From the NCBI GenBank assembly GCA_963803545.1, contig CAWDMX010000004.1, positions 1,101,651 through 1,165,650 of the forward strand: 64,000 nt of DNA, in the 5' to 3' direction. Below the pieces are notes generated by a model. It was not told the DNA's origin. It saw only the letters and a program-made list of their open reading frames with translations, and ran no database searches. Source of the DNA: Legionella_C sp963803545 (GTDB taxonomy: Bacteria > Pseudomonadota > Gammaproteobacteria > Legionellales > Legionellaceae). Shown here in pieces: positions 45,466 through 54,300 of this stretch (the first letter of the stretch is position 1; each line of letters begins with the position of its first letter). A program made the position numbers and the translations under genes.

Positions 45466-46116
45466 CTAGAGCATGTCATTCTTTTTTTTTGTCAACGTTT
45501 GCCAAAATGCAAGTAGCATAGGAACCAACGATAAGGCAATAATCCCATAAATAACAATAGTAAAGTGCTCTTTAACAACGGGTAAACTTCCAAAAAAATA
45601 ACCACAACACAGTAGACTACCAACCCACAGTATTCCACCACAACTGTTATAGATAAAAAATTTAACAGAATCCATCCGGCTAACTCCCGCAACAAAGGGT
45701 GCAAATGTGCGTAAAATTGGTAAAAACCGGGCAATTACGACCGTCATCCCACCGTATTTTTTAAAGTAGTTTTCGGTCTTTTTAATAGAAGCTGGGTTGA
45801 AAAAAAAAGGCTTTTTCACCGCGCTAATGCGAGAACCAATATGCCTTCCCAGCCAGTAATTAACTTGGTTTCCTAAAACTGCAGCACTCATCAAAAGCAC
45901 CAATAATACCGCTAAGGATAAGGGGCTTTTTGGTAAAGCAGCAATGCCACCCAGAGTAAACAGCAAAGAGTCTCCGGGTAAAAATGGCGCAATTACTAAA
46001 CCCGTTTCTGCGAATATTAAGACCCACAAGGCTAAGTAGCTCCAGTTTCCACAGAATGCTATCAAAGCTAACAAATGGGTATCTAAATGGATCAGAAAAT
46101 CAAAAAAAGAAGTCAT
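45466..46116 (-). CDS. DedA family inner-membrane protein
   Basis: A 216-residue DedA/SNARE-associated (VTT) domain protein with about five spans. Conserved features: FAETGLVIAPFLPGDSLLF, the re-entrant loop region GNQVNYWLGRHIG, and RFLPILRTFAPFVAGVSRM, which holds the key arginines. DedA proteins act in lipid scrambling (undecaprenyl phosphate or phospholipid flipping) and in membrane stress tolerance. The neighbours do not specify the role. Confidence 0.93.
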   Translation of the reverse strand: MTSFFDFLIHLDTHLLALIAFCGNWSYLALWVLIFAETGLVIAPFLPGDSLLFTLGGIAALPKSPLSLAVLLVLLMSAAVLGNQVNYWLGRHIGSRISAVKKPFFFNPASIKKTENYFKKYGGMTVVIARFLPILRTFAPFVAGVSRMDSVKFFIYNSCGGILWVGSLLCCGYFFGSLPVVKEHFTIVIYGIIALSLVPMLLAFWQTLTKKKNDML

Positions 46117-46137
46117 AAAAATAATCTAAAAAAATAA

Positions 46138-47514
46138 TTATAAACTTATGATAGCCTCTTGACGACAAATTGTCGGCAACTTCGGTTGTATAAAGCTATT
46201 TTCCTTACTAAAAAAATAATTTTGAGCGGTAGCCGGTATCTTTCTTAATTTATTTTGCAGACTGTGGCGCACTATTTTTTCGTTATTGTAAATAAACCAG
46301 GTTTTAAAAACGTACACGGCTACAATTAAACCGATAGCCGTAGGCGTTACCCAGGCTCCAGTTAGACAACACCAGCCCAGCATTACCAGCGCAAGCGTTG
46401 CCGCAGCAAGTATGCCCACAAGCAACGCGTTGCGATGTTGCTTAAAATTATAGCTGCGCTGAATATGCTCTCGTCTATTCTCACTACGGATATAGGGTTG
46501 ATAACGTATTCTTTCATGCAGTAAACAAAGACATTCTTTAGCAACATCAATCAATGAGGCCATCAAGAATAAACACGCAACTACAGGCGTCATAATGGTT
46601 CCGGCCATCCACCAGGCGATATAGGCTATGCTATTGACCACCGCATTTGCTAAAGATAAAAGTAAATCACGAACTCTGGAGCTTAAACGAGTGCTCGGCT
46701 TAAAAAAACAATAAAGTGCATAAATACTTACGCCTGCTGTTAACAGTAACCCCGCGACCGGAAGGGTAAGCGGATTAGCTATTACAAGAGCAAGTACAGC
46801 TAATACATGCGGAAACAGTAGGCTTGATAAGAGGTAACTCCCTACCATGAGACCAATAACTAATAATACTTTTTTAGATATTCCATCTTTTTCAAATAAA
46901 GCAAGGACGTAATCAATTTGAATAAATCCGTTTTTTCGTAACGCTGCAAATACCGCGTAAATCGAATTATTTTCATGTAAATATTGAGAGCATTCGGCCT
47001 CAGACAGACCAAGATTGTGCAGTAACACTTGAGTAAGCTGATATAAATCGGGATGATTATCAAAAGAGCTATTAAGTATTCTCAGAAGCTCAGCCCGCGA
47101 CTGGTGGTGCGACAAACACAGTTTCAACCATTTTTTAAACTTTTTAAAATGACTATGGGCGAGGATTAAGTCATTCATTTGACAAAAAAAATACTGAACC
47201 GATAGTTCTTCAACAAAAGTGCATAAACGCGTGTCCAATGCAGATGCACTGAGCATCATGGTGAAGAACGGTGTGTTTTTATCCAGCGGTCTTGTTGGTT
47301 GTTTTAGCGGGTATTCGTATTCTCGCAAAATTTCCGCAGCTAAATCGGTAAGCGCAGGATCTGTTATCGCTGCTTGCAAAATATCTAAGGTGCTGTTGCG
47401 CTGTTGCTCAGAAAACAACATTTGTAAGGATACGGTCGGTGCAACATCTTCATTTTTAATACACAGCCGCATCGCTTCAATAAATAAAGAAACATGCTCC
47501 TCGGTTAAAGCCAT
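46138..47514 (-). CDS. Hypothetical multi-pass membrane protein
   Basis: A 458-residue protein. The first 220 residues are helical and soluble-looking with several Cys/His but no family signature. Hydrophobic segments follow at about 224-262, 291-325 and 362-402, each possibly two spans, with a basic C-terminal tail. No family is recognised. It sits between dedA and trhO on the same strand, with 21 and 3 bases between, and may be cotranscribed. Large unknown proteins of this type are common in Legionellales and some are secreted; nothing here proves export. Confidence 0.72.
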   Translation of the reverse strand: MALTEEHVSLFIEAMRLCIKNEDVAPTVSLQMLFSEQQRNSTLDILQAAITDPALTDLAAEILREYEYPLKQPTRPLDKNTPFFTMMLSASALDTRLCTFVEELSVQYFFCQMNDLILAHSHFKKFKKWLKLCLSHHQSRAELLRILNSSFDNHPDLYQLTQVLLHNLGLSEAECSQYLHENNSIYAVFAALRKNGFIQIDYVLALFEKDGISKKVLLVIGLMVGSYLLSSLLFPHVLAVLALVIANPLTLPVAGLLLTAGVSIYALYCFFKPSTRLSSRVRDLLLSLANAVVNSIAYIAWWMAGTIMTPVVACLFLMASLIDVAKECLCLLHERIRYQPYIRSENRREHIQRSYNFKQHRNALLVGILAAATLALVMLGWCCLTGAWVTPTAIGLIVAVYVFKTWFIYNNEKIVRHSLQNKLRKIPATAQNYFFSKENSFIQPKLPTICRQEAIISL

Positions 47515-47517
47515 CTC

Positions 47518-48309
47518 TTAAAAGTCATCTGGGTTGTCGTGGAATTTTTTTTTGCTGTTGTTTTTCCATTCGGGATCGATCGAGCCTTTCTCTAAACTTA
47601 TTAAATTTTTGTCAATAGCAACACGCTCATCAAAAACAAAACAAGACCCCTCCCAAGAAGATTGGGTGGCGGGAATGGTTTCTAGATAATTTAAAATGCC
47701 ACCGTGCAATTGATAAACGTTTTCAAAACCCTGCTTTTTTAAATAAGCGGTAGATTTTTCACAGCGAATTCCTCCGGTACAAAACATCGCTATTTTGCGA
47801 TTTTTTTTATCACCAAGGTGCTGCTCTACATACTCCGGAAAATCTCGAAAGTTTTCAGTTTTAGGATTAATTGCACCTTTAAAAGTACCTAGTTCCACCT
47901 CATAATTATTACGGGTATCAATAACCAATACCTCAGAGTCTGCAATCAACGCATCCCAGTGCTCTGGCATAACATGATTGCCAGTCAGGTTTTCAACGTC
48001 TATTTCACCTTGAGCAAGTGTAACTATTTCAGGGCGTAATTTAATTTTAGCTTTACTAAAAGGATTAGCACTGTGCACAGAGCGCCTGAACGGTAAGTTA
48101 TCAAGCCCCGGGTATGCCGCTAAGGCTTCCAGTAGAGGTTGTAAGGATTCCTGTTTCGCACAAAAACTACCATTTATACCTTCACTCGCAAGTATAATCG
48201 TACCCTTAATGCCATTGGCGTGCATTATCGCCAAAAAAGGCTCTTTTAATTCTTGATACTTAGGAATCGCCACAAACTTATAAAACGATAAAACAATAAA
48301 AGTGTCCAT
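47518..48309 (-). CDS. trhO: tRNA uridine(34) hydroxylase TrhO (YceA, rhodanese-like)
   Basis: Rhodanese-domain protein of 263 residues that hydroxylates uridine 34 of tRNA, a first step toward cmo5U. An N-terminal ferredoxin-like domain (about 1-95, GIKGTIILASEGINGSFC) is followed by a rhodanese domain with the active Cys in MFCTGGIRCEKST. Family members match along the whole length. The start is ATG 48309. Confidence 0.94.
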   Translation of the reverse strand: MDTFIVLSFYKFVAIPKYQELKEPFLAIMHANGIKGTIILASEGINGSFCAKQESLQPLLEALAAYPGLDNLPFRRSVHSANPFSKAKIKLRPEIVTLAQGEIDVENLTGNHVMPEHWDALIADSEVLVIDTRNNYEVELGTFKGAINPKTENFRDFPEYVEQHLGDKKNRKIAMFCTGGIRCEKSTAYLKKQGFENVYQLHGGILNYLETIPATQSSWEGSCFVFDERVAIDKNLISLEKGSIDPEWKNNSKKKFHDNPDDF

Positions 48310-48528
48310 AACAGCTCGAGCTTAAAAAAACGCTATTTTACCACTTTTACTAGTTTTTTCATCACATTATTGCGCAAAATCATTGGATTATACCACCGGC
48401 CTAAGCTGTACTTGGCTCAATACCCAATAGCTCCCCGTATTTATAGAAATAAATCAATCGGTTACGAGTGTTTTAACAACGCATATTATTTCGTATAATT
48501 ATATTAAAAATACTAAATGAGCGCTAAT

Positions 48529-48735
48529 TTACCAACAATTGATTGCAAATGCCTGAAGTATACCCTTTTCGTAAGGTACGTATTTTCTCAGCCAATCCAA
48601 TTTAAGAGGCTCAAAATCCTCTATGGCACCCCAATCGTCAAACTCAGAAACAATCGCGCTGATGCAGAAAAATACAATCTCTATAAAGGGATAATCTGCG
48701 GCCTCGTGGATTAGGTAGGTCTCTAAAATACTCAA
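48529..48735 (-). pseudogene. N-terminal fragment of an ISAs1-family transposase
   Basis: A 68-residue frame (TTG start at 48735) whose core, VSEFDDWGAIEDFEPLKLDW, matches the DDE_Tnp_1-associated N-terminal domain of ISAs1/H-repeat transposases (in full copies: D-x-W-x-x-I-E-x-F and KLDWL). The frame then runs off into unrelated residues (QAFAINCW) and stops. No catalytic domain follows, so this is a truncated relic. A perfect 22-bp hairpin lies just upstream. Confidence 0.72.
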
Positions 48736-48745
48736 CTAAACCGAT

Positions 48746-48793
48746 GGACATTAAGACGCCCTCATTTTATGAAATGAGGGCGTCTTAATGTCC
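48746..48793. repeat. Perfect 22-bp inverted repeat (4-base loop)
   Basis: Arms 48746-48767 (GGACATTAAGACGCCCTCATTT) are described by ends here: it starts GGACATTAAG and ends CCTCATTT; the exact complement is at 48772-48793, loop TATG. It lies about 10 bases upstream of the ISAs1 fragment and has no T tract, so it is not a standard terminator. Confidence 0.85.
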
Positions 48794-48910
48794 GTTGCTG
48801 CTGTTAATATATTTTGATGATCTTTCCCTGGCCAAGGCCCCCAATATTTACATTATTTTAAAAAAATGATAGCCTATTTGTCTTTATACACAGTTAAGGA
48901 TGACTGAATT

Positions 48911-49063
48911 ATGAATAGAGATTTCACTACACCCGACGACAAAACCCCCGACAAAAAGATAACATCCGAGACCCCTACTAAAACCAAACTTGAAAGACGT
49001 CGAAAAATTGAAGATATTCAAGAACAGCGACGTTTGAAAATGGAGCTTAACGAATACGACTAA
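48911..49063 (+). CDS. Small PA3496-like protein
   Basis: A 50-residue, highly charged ORF beginning MNRDFTTPDDKTPDKKI and ending RRLKMELNEYD. The C-terminal KLERRRKIEDIQEQRRLKME helix (in key form R-R-K-I-E-D-x2-E-x-R-R-L) matches the pattern of the PA3496 family of small gammaproteobacterial proteins. A weak ribosome site precedes it (AAGGAT about 10 bases upstream). It is divergent from no strong neighbour and convergent with queF. Confidence 0.6.
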   Translation: MNRDFTTPDDKTPDKKITSETPTKTKLERRRKIEDIQEQRRLKMELNEYD

Positions 49064-49146
49064 ATGTTCCGGTTCTTTGTTCCAATAGTGTATTTGTTTG
49101 CATTGAGGGGGGTAATTGCGACAGCGCATGCGCGCGCTGATGCCGG

Positions 49147-50004
49147 TTATTGCCGAATTAACCGGAGATTATTTTCCGTATAATTTGATTTTTCCGTTGA
49201 ACGATAAGGATTGATATCCAAACCGCCTCTGCGTGTGTAACGGCCATATACGATAAGACTGTGTGGTTGGCAACGCGCCATAATATCAACAAAAATCCGC
49301 TCAATACATTGTTCATGAAACTCATTGTGGTTTCGAAATGAAACCAAATAACGCAGCAAACCTTCGCGATTAATTTTTTTCCCATAATACGTGATTTGAA
49401 CACTTCCCCAGTCAGGCTGGCCGGTAACTAGGCAGTTCGACTTCAATAAGTCCGAGTACAGATTTTCATTAACGATCGCATCCATCGTCGAAAGATAACC
49501 AGGCTCAACGGTGTAGTGGGTGCACTCAATATCTTGCTCATCAATACACTCCCCTTCAAACTCATTACTAATATTGATGAGTGCGGAGCGTTTAAGCGGG
49601 CTTATAACCAAAGTGACTTCAGCGTTTACAGCTTTTTCTAGATCTTTTTTAATCGTCTGTTCAACGTCCTTAAAACTTGCAAAGCTTGTGTTATTAAAGG
49701 AGTTAAAATAAAGCTTTAACGACTTGGACTCAATAATAAACTGCGAAGCACAGTCGTAATGCAAAACAGCCGTAGCCACAACAGGCTTTCCTTTTGAATT
49801 TAACCACGAGACCTCGTAATGGTTCCAACAATCAAAGCCATAAAAGGGTAAATTATCGGGATTAATTCCTAGTTCGCTACGTTTACCTGCCCGTGGAATG
49901 GGACACAACCTGTGCGGATTATAGCTGCAATCGTACTCGGTCCGTTTTCCTAGCTCTGAATGCCCAACCTCAGACTGAATTGGTTGTTCTGGTAAATCGC
50001 TCAA
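49147..50004 (-). CDS. queF: NADPH-dependent 7-cyano-7-deazaguanine reductase QueF
   Basis: Reduces preQ0 to preQ1 in queuosine tRNA modification. It has 285 residues, the long two-domain type of E. coli. The QueF motif is ESKSLKLYFNSFNNT (about 91-105), and the catalytic Cys is in SNCLVTGQPDWGSVQ. The C-terminal RRGGLDINPYRS is family-conserved. It starts ATG 50004, 20 bases after the mazG-like gene. Confidence 0.97.
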   Translation of the reverse strand: MSDLPEQPIQSEVGHSELGKRTEYDCSYNPHRLCPIPRAGKRSELGINPDNLPFYGFDCWNHYEVSWLNSKGKPVVATAVLHYDCASQFIIESKSLKLYFNSFNNTSFASFKDVEQTIKKDLEKAVNAEVTLVISPLKRSALINISNEFEGECIDEQDIECTHYTVEPGYLSTMDAIVNENLYSDLLKSNCLVTGQPDWGSVQITYYGKKINREGLLRYLVSFRNHNEFHEQCIERIFVDIMARCQPHSLIVYGRYTRRGGLDINPYRSTEKSNYTENNLRLIRQ

Positions 50005-50024
50005 CTTATGCTCCTTAGTAACGG

Positions 50025-50405
50025 CTAGCCTACCAACTCTTTGGCCTTACCCCAGATATTCATTATTTCATCAAAGGGTAATGCGTCAATATTAGTTAAA
50101 CTTTTCTCTTCCGCAATTAATTTTACCGCGCGCAATCGTCTTTCAAATTTAGTCAAAGTTTGGCGCAGGGTAACCTGCGGGCTTAGCTTGCAATAAACGC
50201 AAAGTGAGAATACCGCATGCAATAGATCACCTATCTCATCTTGCAAAGCCGAATTGTTAGGATGGGCGTCGTGGCTTGGTAAATGCTCTTTTATTTCATC
50301 GCATTCGCTATAGATTTGCTGCATTATATGCTCAGCACTCGGCCATTTGAGACCAAAGCAAAACGCTTCCTCTTCAAGTGCGGTAATTTTTTCTAAAAGT
50401 TCCAT
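50025..50405 (-). CDS. MazG-like nucleotide pyrophosphohydrolase
   Basis: Single-domain all-alpha NTP pyrophosphohydrolase of 126 residues. The metal-binding pattern E-x2-E on one helix (YSECDEIKEHL) and E-x2-D on the next (ALQDEIGDLLHAVFSLCVYC) match MazG. Typical MazG has two such domains; one domain is seen here, as in house-cleaning variants that remove non-canonical nucleotides. It is probably cotranscribed with queF. Confidence 0.85.
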   Translation of the reverse strand: MELLEKITALEEEAFCFGLKWPSAEHIMQQIYSECDEIKEHLPSHDAHPNNSALQDEIGDLLHAVFSLCVYCKLSPQVTLRQTLTKFERRLRAVKLIAEEKSLTNIDALPFDEIMNIWGKAKELVG

Positions 50406-50465
50406 AGGCTGCTACTATCTGAGAGTTTCACGCATTTTAAAAAAATTACTGCGTAATGTCGAATC

Positions 50466-50873
50466 TTATTTGCAATTAAAACACCGCTCAACCCACGCCT
50501 CTCCCAAATGGTCCATGCACTCTTCAAGAAAGATGAAACACTCTTCTTCCTCTAGAAAGTGTTCATGCCCTACAGGTTCAATATCATGATGAAAGTACTC
50601 ACCAAAATAGTGTTCGGAAAATTTCATATAATCACGCGTGTGCAATATAAAGACATGCCAGATTGAATCGAGTGCTAAAAGCGGTCCAAAGAGCAGGGTT
50701 TTTTTACCTTGCGTTTTGCGCTGCGCGGCCAACCACATCCACGCACGTAAGTCCTGAAACAAGAGCTCGGCACGTGCGGTGGTGAAACCCGGATTTTGCT
50801 GCAAAAATGAGTTCACAACGGCGGTGTTTTTGTATTGCAGCACACGGGCTAAGGTTTCAGGCCGTAATGCCAC
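50466..50873 (-). CDS. GRDP-like (glycine-rich domain protein/DUF1399) small protein
   Basis: A 135-residue protein carrying the signature LALDSIWHVFILHTRDYMKF and YFGEYFHHDIEP, the core of the DUF1399/GRDP region (D-x2-WH-x-H/F-x2-H-T-x2-Y ... FG-x2-x-HH) best known from plant glycine-rich-domain proteins and some bacteria. It ends with an acidic Cys-containing tail (ECMDHLGEAWVERCF). The start is GTG 50873, which overlaps the end of a small upstream ORF. Function is unknown. Confidence 0.68.
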   Translation of the reverse strand: MALRPETLARVLQYKNTAVVNSFLQQNPGFTTARAELLFQDLRAWMWLAAQRKTQGKKTLLFGPLLALDSIWHVFILHTRDYMKFSEHYFGEYFHHDIEPVGHEHFLEEEECFIFLEECMDHLGEAWVERCFNCK

Positions 50874-50946
50874 AACAGGATTTCCGAGTTACCTTGTCTT
50901 TAAAAATAGCGCGCATGATTTGACAAATAAGTTCGTCTTTACTCAT
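50857..50946 (-). CDS. Small 29-aa ORF overlapping the GRDP-like start
   Basis: ATG 50946 with a strong AAGGGG site, coding MSKDELICQIMRAIFKDK... and stopping 17 bases inside the downstream gene. It may couple translation of that gene, whose own GTG has no good ribosome site, or be the frameshifted N-terminus of the same protein. Confidence 0.35.
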   Translation of the reverse strand: MSKDELICQIMRAIFKDKVTRKSCCGITA

Positions 50947-51317
50947 ATTTAACCCCTTATATACTATAAATTTTATTATTTTCTACTCTTGTAATTAATT
51001 ATTAGCACTCGAATCGGATTTTTTGCAAACAAGACAAAAAAACCATCTGTATATAGCATCAAATTTACCAGACAAAATGCTTTGATTTCTTCATGTTTAG
51101 CATTTTTTAAACATGAAGAAGCAATTTTAAATGTGAATGGTTCGCTTTGCAAAGCCTTAGCCTTTAAATTTTTAAGATAAAGTATTAAAAACAAACTTTA
51201 CTAAAGCCCCCGTATTTAGAGCTATAAAAATTTTAATACAAATAACGGATTGTTAATTCATCTTGTATGTGCAAATATTCATAAAAATTCTCATTAGATC
51301 ACCGTTTAAGGACAAGC
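50947..51317. other. AT-rich intergenic region upstream of the autotransporter
   Basis: About 370 bases with no supported gene. It contains the hairpin at 51087-51120 and the 5' untranslated region of the autotransporter, including AAGGACAAGC before the ATG. Confidence 0.4.
51087..51120. terminator. Perfect 13-bp hairpin
   Basis: TTCTTCATGTTTA (51087-51099), loop GCATTTTT, TAAACATGAAGAA (51108-51120). AT-rich, without a strong T tract on the plus strand; likely separates the minus-strand genes from the autotransporter. Confidence 0.4.
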
Positions 51318-54300
51318 ATGACTGACCTTCATTATAAAAAAACAAATAAAAATAGCCCAGGTTTTCCTAAAGTTACCTTGCCATCGCTTTCTGCAATAAG
51401 CTTCATTCTTTCGGGATTTTACAGCACAGCGGTAGTCGCGGCCAACTGGCCAACTCCACAAGATGTGTTTTCAGACATATCATTGGCACTCATCGCAGGC
51501 AACCTGACAGGAACCATCGCACGCTGCGCTGCTAACAATGTTCCGGCTGATTGCAATGGAATTAATGCGCTTACCGCAGATTATCGAAATGCTTTGGATC
51601 CAAATGCCGTTTATAACAGTAGTGTTTCCGATACTATCAATACTAATCTTGTAATGGCTTTAGGTGACGGTATTGCACTTAATCAAACGTCGGGCGAGCT
51701 TACTATTCAAGATAGCCCGGCTATTCGCCCAACTATTAGTATGATAGAGAGCAATTATTTGTCATCCGAAGGAAATGTAACTTTCACCAATCAACCCCCG
51801 AGCAATGACTCTTATGTAATTCGTGGCGGCATTCTATCCACAATCAGTTTGATAGGCACTCAATTTATTGAAAACCCTAACGGTGCAATTCAAGCAAGGC
51901 TTGACTCTTCAATATATCTCAGTGGAACTACCTTCACAAACAACGGCGTGAATACTACAACTGGAGGCGCTGTTAATCTTACAACCTCGGCTTTAGTCGT
52001 ACAAGGTTCTACATTTGAAACTAATTCGACGAGCACCAGTGGTGGTGCTATTAATGCACTGGGCACCTACCTCAATATTAGTGGCACTACTTTTGAAGGA
52101 AATACTGCCCAAGCAGGTGGGGCCGTTTTTGTAGACGCCGATAATAATAGCGCTATCACTAGTATTTTCGCTAATGCAGTTTTTAAAGATAACCGCGCAA
52201 ATAATGGCGCAGCCCTCGCTATTCAAAACGCCGCCACAACCCAAATTAGCAACTCATCTTTTGATGGAAACAGCAGCACCAATAATGGAGGCGCCATTTC
52301 GTCGATAAGCAGCAACCTTAGCATTACTGCCGACGCATCAACCCCAACAATATTCAGTAATAATTCAGCCAATACTGGTGGCGCAATATACGTACTTTCG
52401 CCAAACCCAAGCACTACCAGTATTGTTAATACTAATTTTAATCAAAACAGTTCCTTAACCCAGGGTGGAGCCGTTTATTTTGATGGTGCGACTAATGGAA
52501 TTTTAAGTATCACGAACGCAGCGTTTACAAACAATACGGCCGTTACAAATGGCGGTGGCGCGCTTATTTCTCAGGCAAGCTCCGCAACCATAACTAACTC
52601 GTCTTTCAATAACAATAGCGCCCAGCAAAATGGTGGAGGCCTCATTGCTGAGGGCAGCTTGGGCGGCATTACTATCTCCGCAGACGTAAGTACCCCCTCT
52701 ACTTTTAATTCCAATACTGCGGTTAACGGTGGGGGTATCTTTATAAGTTCCCAAAGTGCGACTATTGGTGATACTATTTTTACAGCAAACCAAGCATCTG
52801 GTAACGGTGGAGGAATATTTATTGACACAACGGACTTTGCTAGCAGTAGCATTGCTATTTCAGATTCCAGCTTTTCTGATAACCAAGCAACCAATAACGG
52901 TGGAGCATTATACGGTAACATATTAGCATCCACGCTCACCGATTTAACCTTTACGAATAATTCTGCGGCTGTTGGAGGTGCGATCTCTTTGCAGTCGTTT
53001 AACTCCAGTAATCACAACATTGCTGACAGCAGCTTTTCTAATAATCATGCCATCAATGGAAATGGTGGGGCAGTAAGTCTGGATAGCATTACATCCGCAA
53101 CCCTGACGAACACAACGTACACTCAAAATTCGGCCACCGGTGATGGCGGCGCACTTTTTGTGAACAATACCGGACTAACCTTAACCGCCGACGCCTCAAC
53201 CCCTTCTAATTTTAATGCCAACACAGCCGTAAACGGCGGGGCTATTGCCCTTTATGGAAACGGAGGTTTGACAACTATAGAAAATGCCGTCTTTACCGAC
53301 AATACCGCCTCGGGAAGTGGCGGTGCCATTTATTCGAATAACAATTCCTTTAATTTACTTGCCCAAAATGGAGCAACCTCATTATTTGCAGGGAACACCG
53401 CAACAAATGCGCCCTCCTCGGTCTTTATTCAAAGCGATACCAGCACGACAATGAATGTGGATGTGGATAGTACAAGTACAGTCGACATGCAAGACCCAAT
53501 GGCCTCAAGTGGATCAGCCCCGCTGTCTATTAACAAAAACAACAGTGGAACATGGCGACTTGCTGGTACCAATGCCTTGAACTCCCTGACCAACTTCTCC
53601 GTAAAGGAGGGCAGCTTATACCTGTATAAGGCTGCAACAATTGGGAGCAACAGTTTTACCGATGGAATCATAAATCTGCCAACTGCCAACTCAACGTTTA
53701 CCCTCGGCACCCCAACTACTACGGCGACCTTAATTGCTGGAGGTACAACGAACGCAGTTAACACAGCAGGCGCGATGACCTTCAATACTAACTCCATTAT
53801 CCGAGGGGGTACGGGCGCTGATGGTAGCGGACAAAATATCATTTCCATCCTTAATCTAAATACGGCACCTGCTAGTGGGGCTGTTGTCCTAGGCACAGCA
53901 CCCACCGATACACTTTTTTTCAGCGCCGTGCAGAGTGGCGATAATTTTACGGTAATCGGCGATTTAACCGGACCCGGTGGCCTTACTAAAAACGGCGACG
54001 GTACGGTGAATCTCAACGGAACGAGCACCTACAGTGGCGACACCGAAGTCGCCTTCGGCACGTTGACTGTTGACGGCCAAATAAACAGCCCTACCCATGT
54101 GGCCGTCGGTGCAGTCTTAGGCGTTCTTAATAGTCCGCAAAACAATCCTTCACGAATTGGCAGCGATGTCTCTATTGATGGTAATTTGAATACCGCAGCC
54201 GGGCAATTAGCTACTATGGATAGCCTCGTATTTAGTTCTACGGGTGTTTTCCAAGTCACACTTGGTGCTCCTTCAGGCAATCCTTTATTATCCGTAAATG

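Noticed and set aside
48884..49129. 81-codon minus-strand frame
   Set aside because: It is the antisense of the 50-aa PA3496-like gene, whose composition is much more protein-like.
53429..54028. 199-codon minus-strand frame inside the autotransporter
   Set aside because: Long antisense frames are common against repetitive Gly/Asn-rich coding sequence; no start signal.
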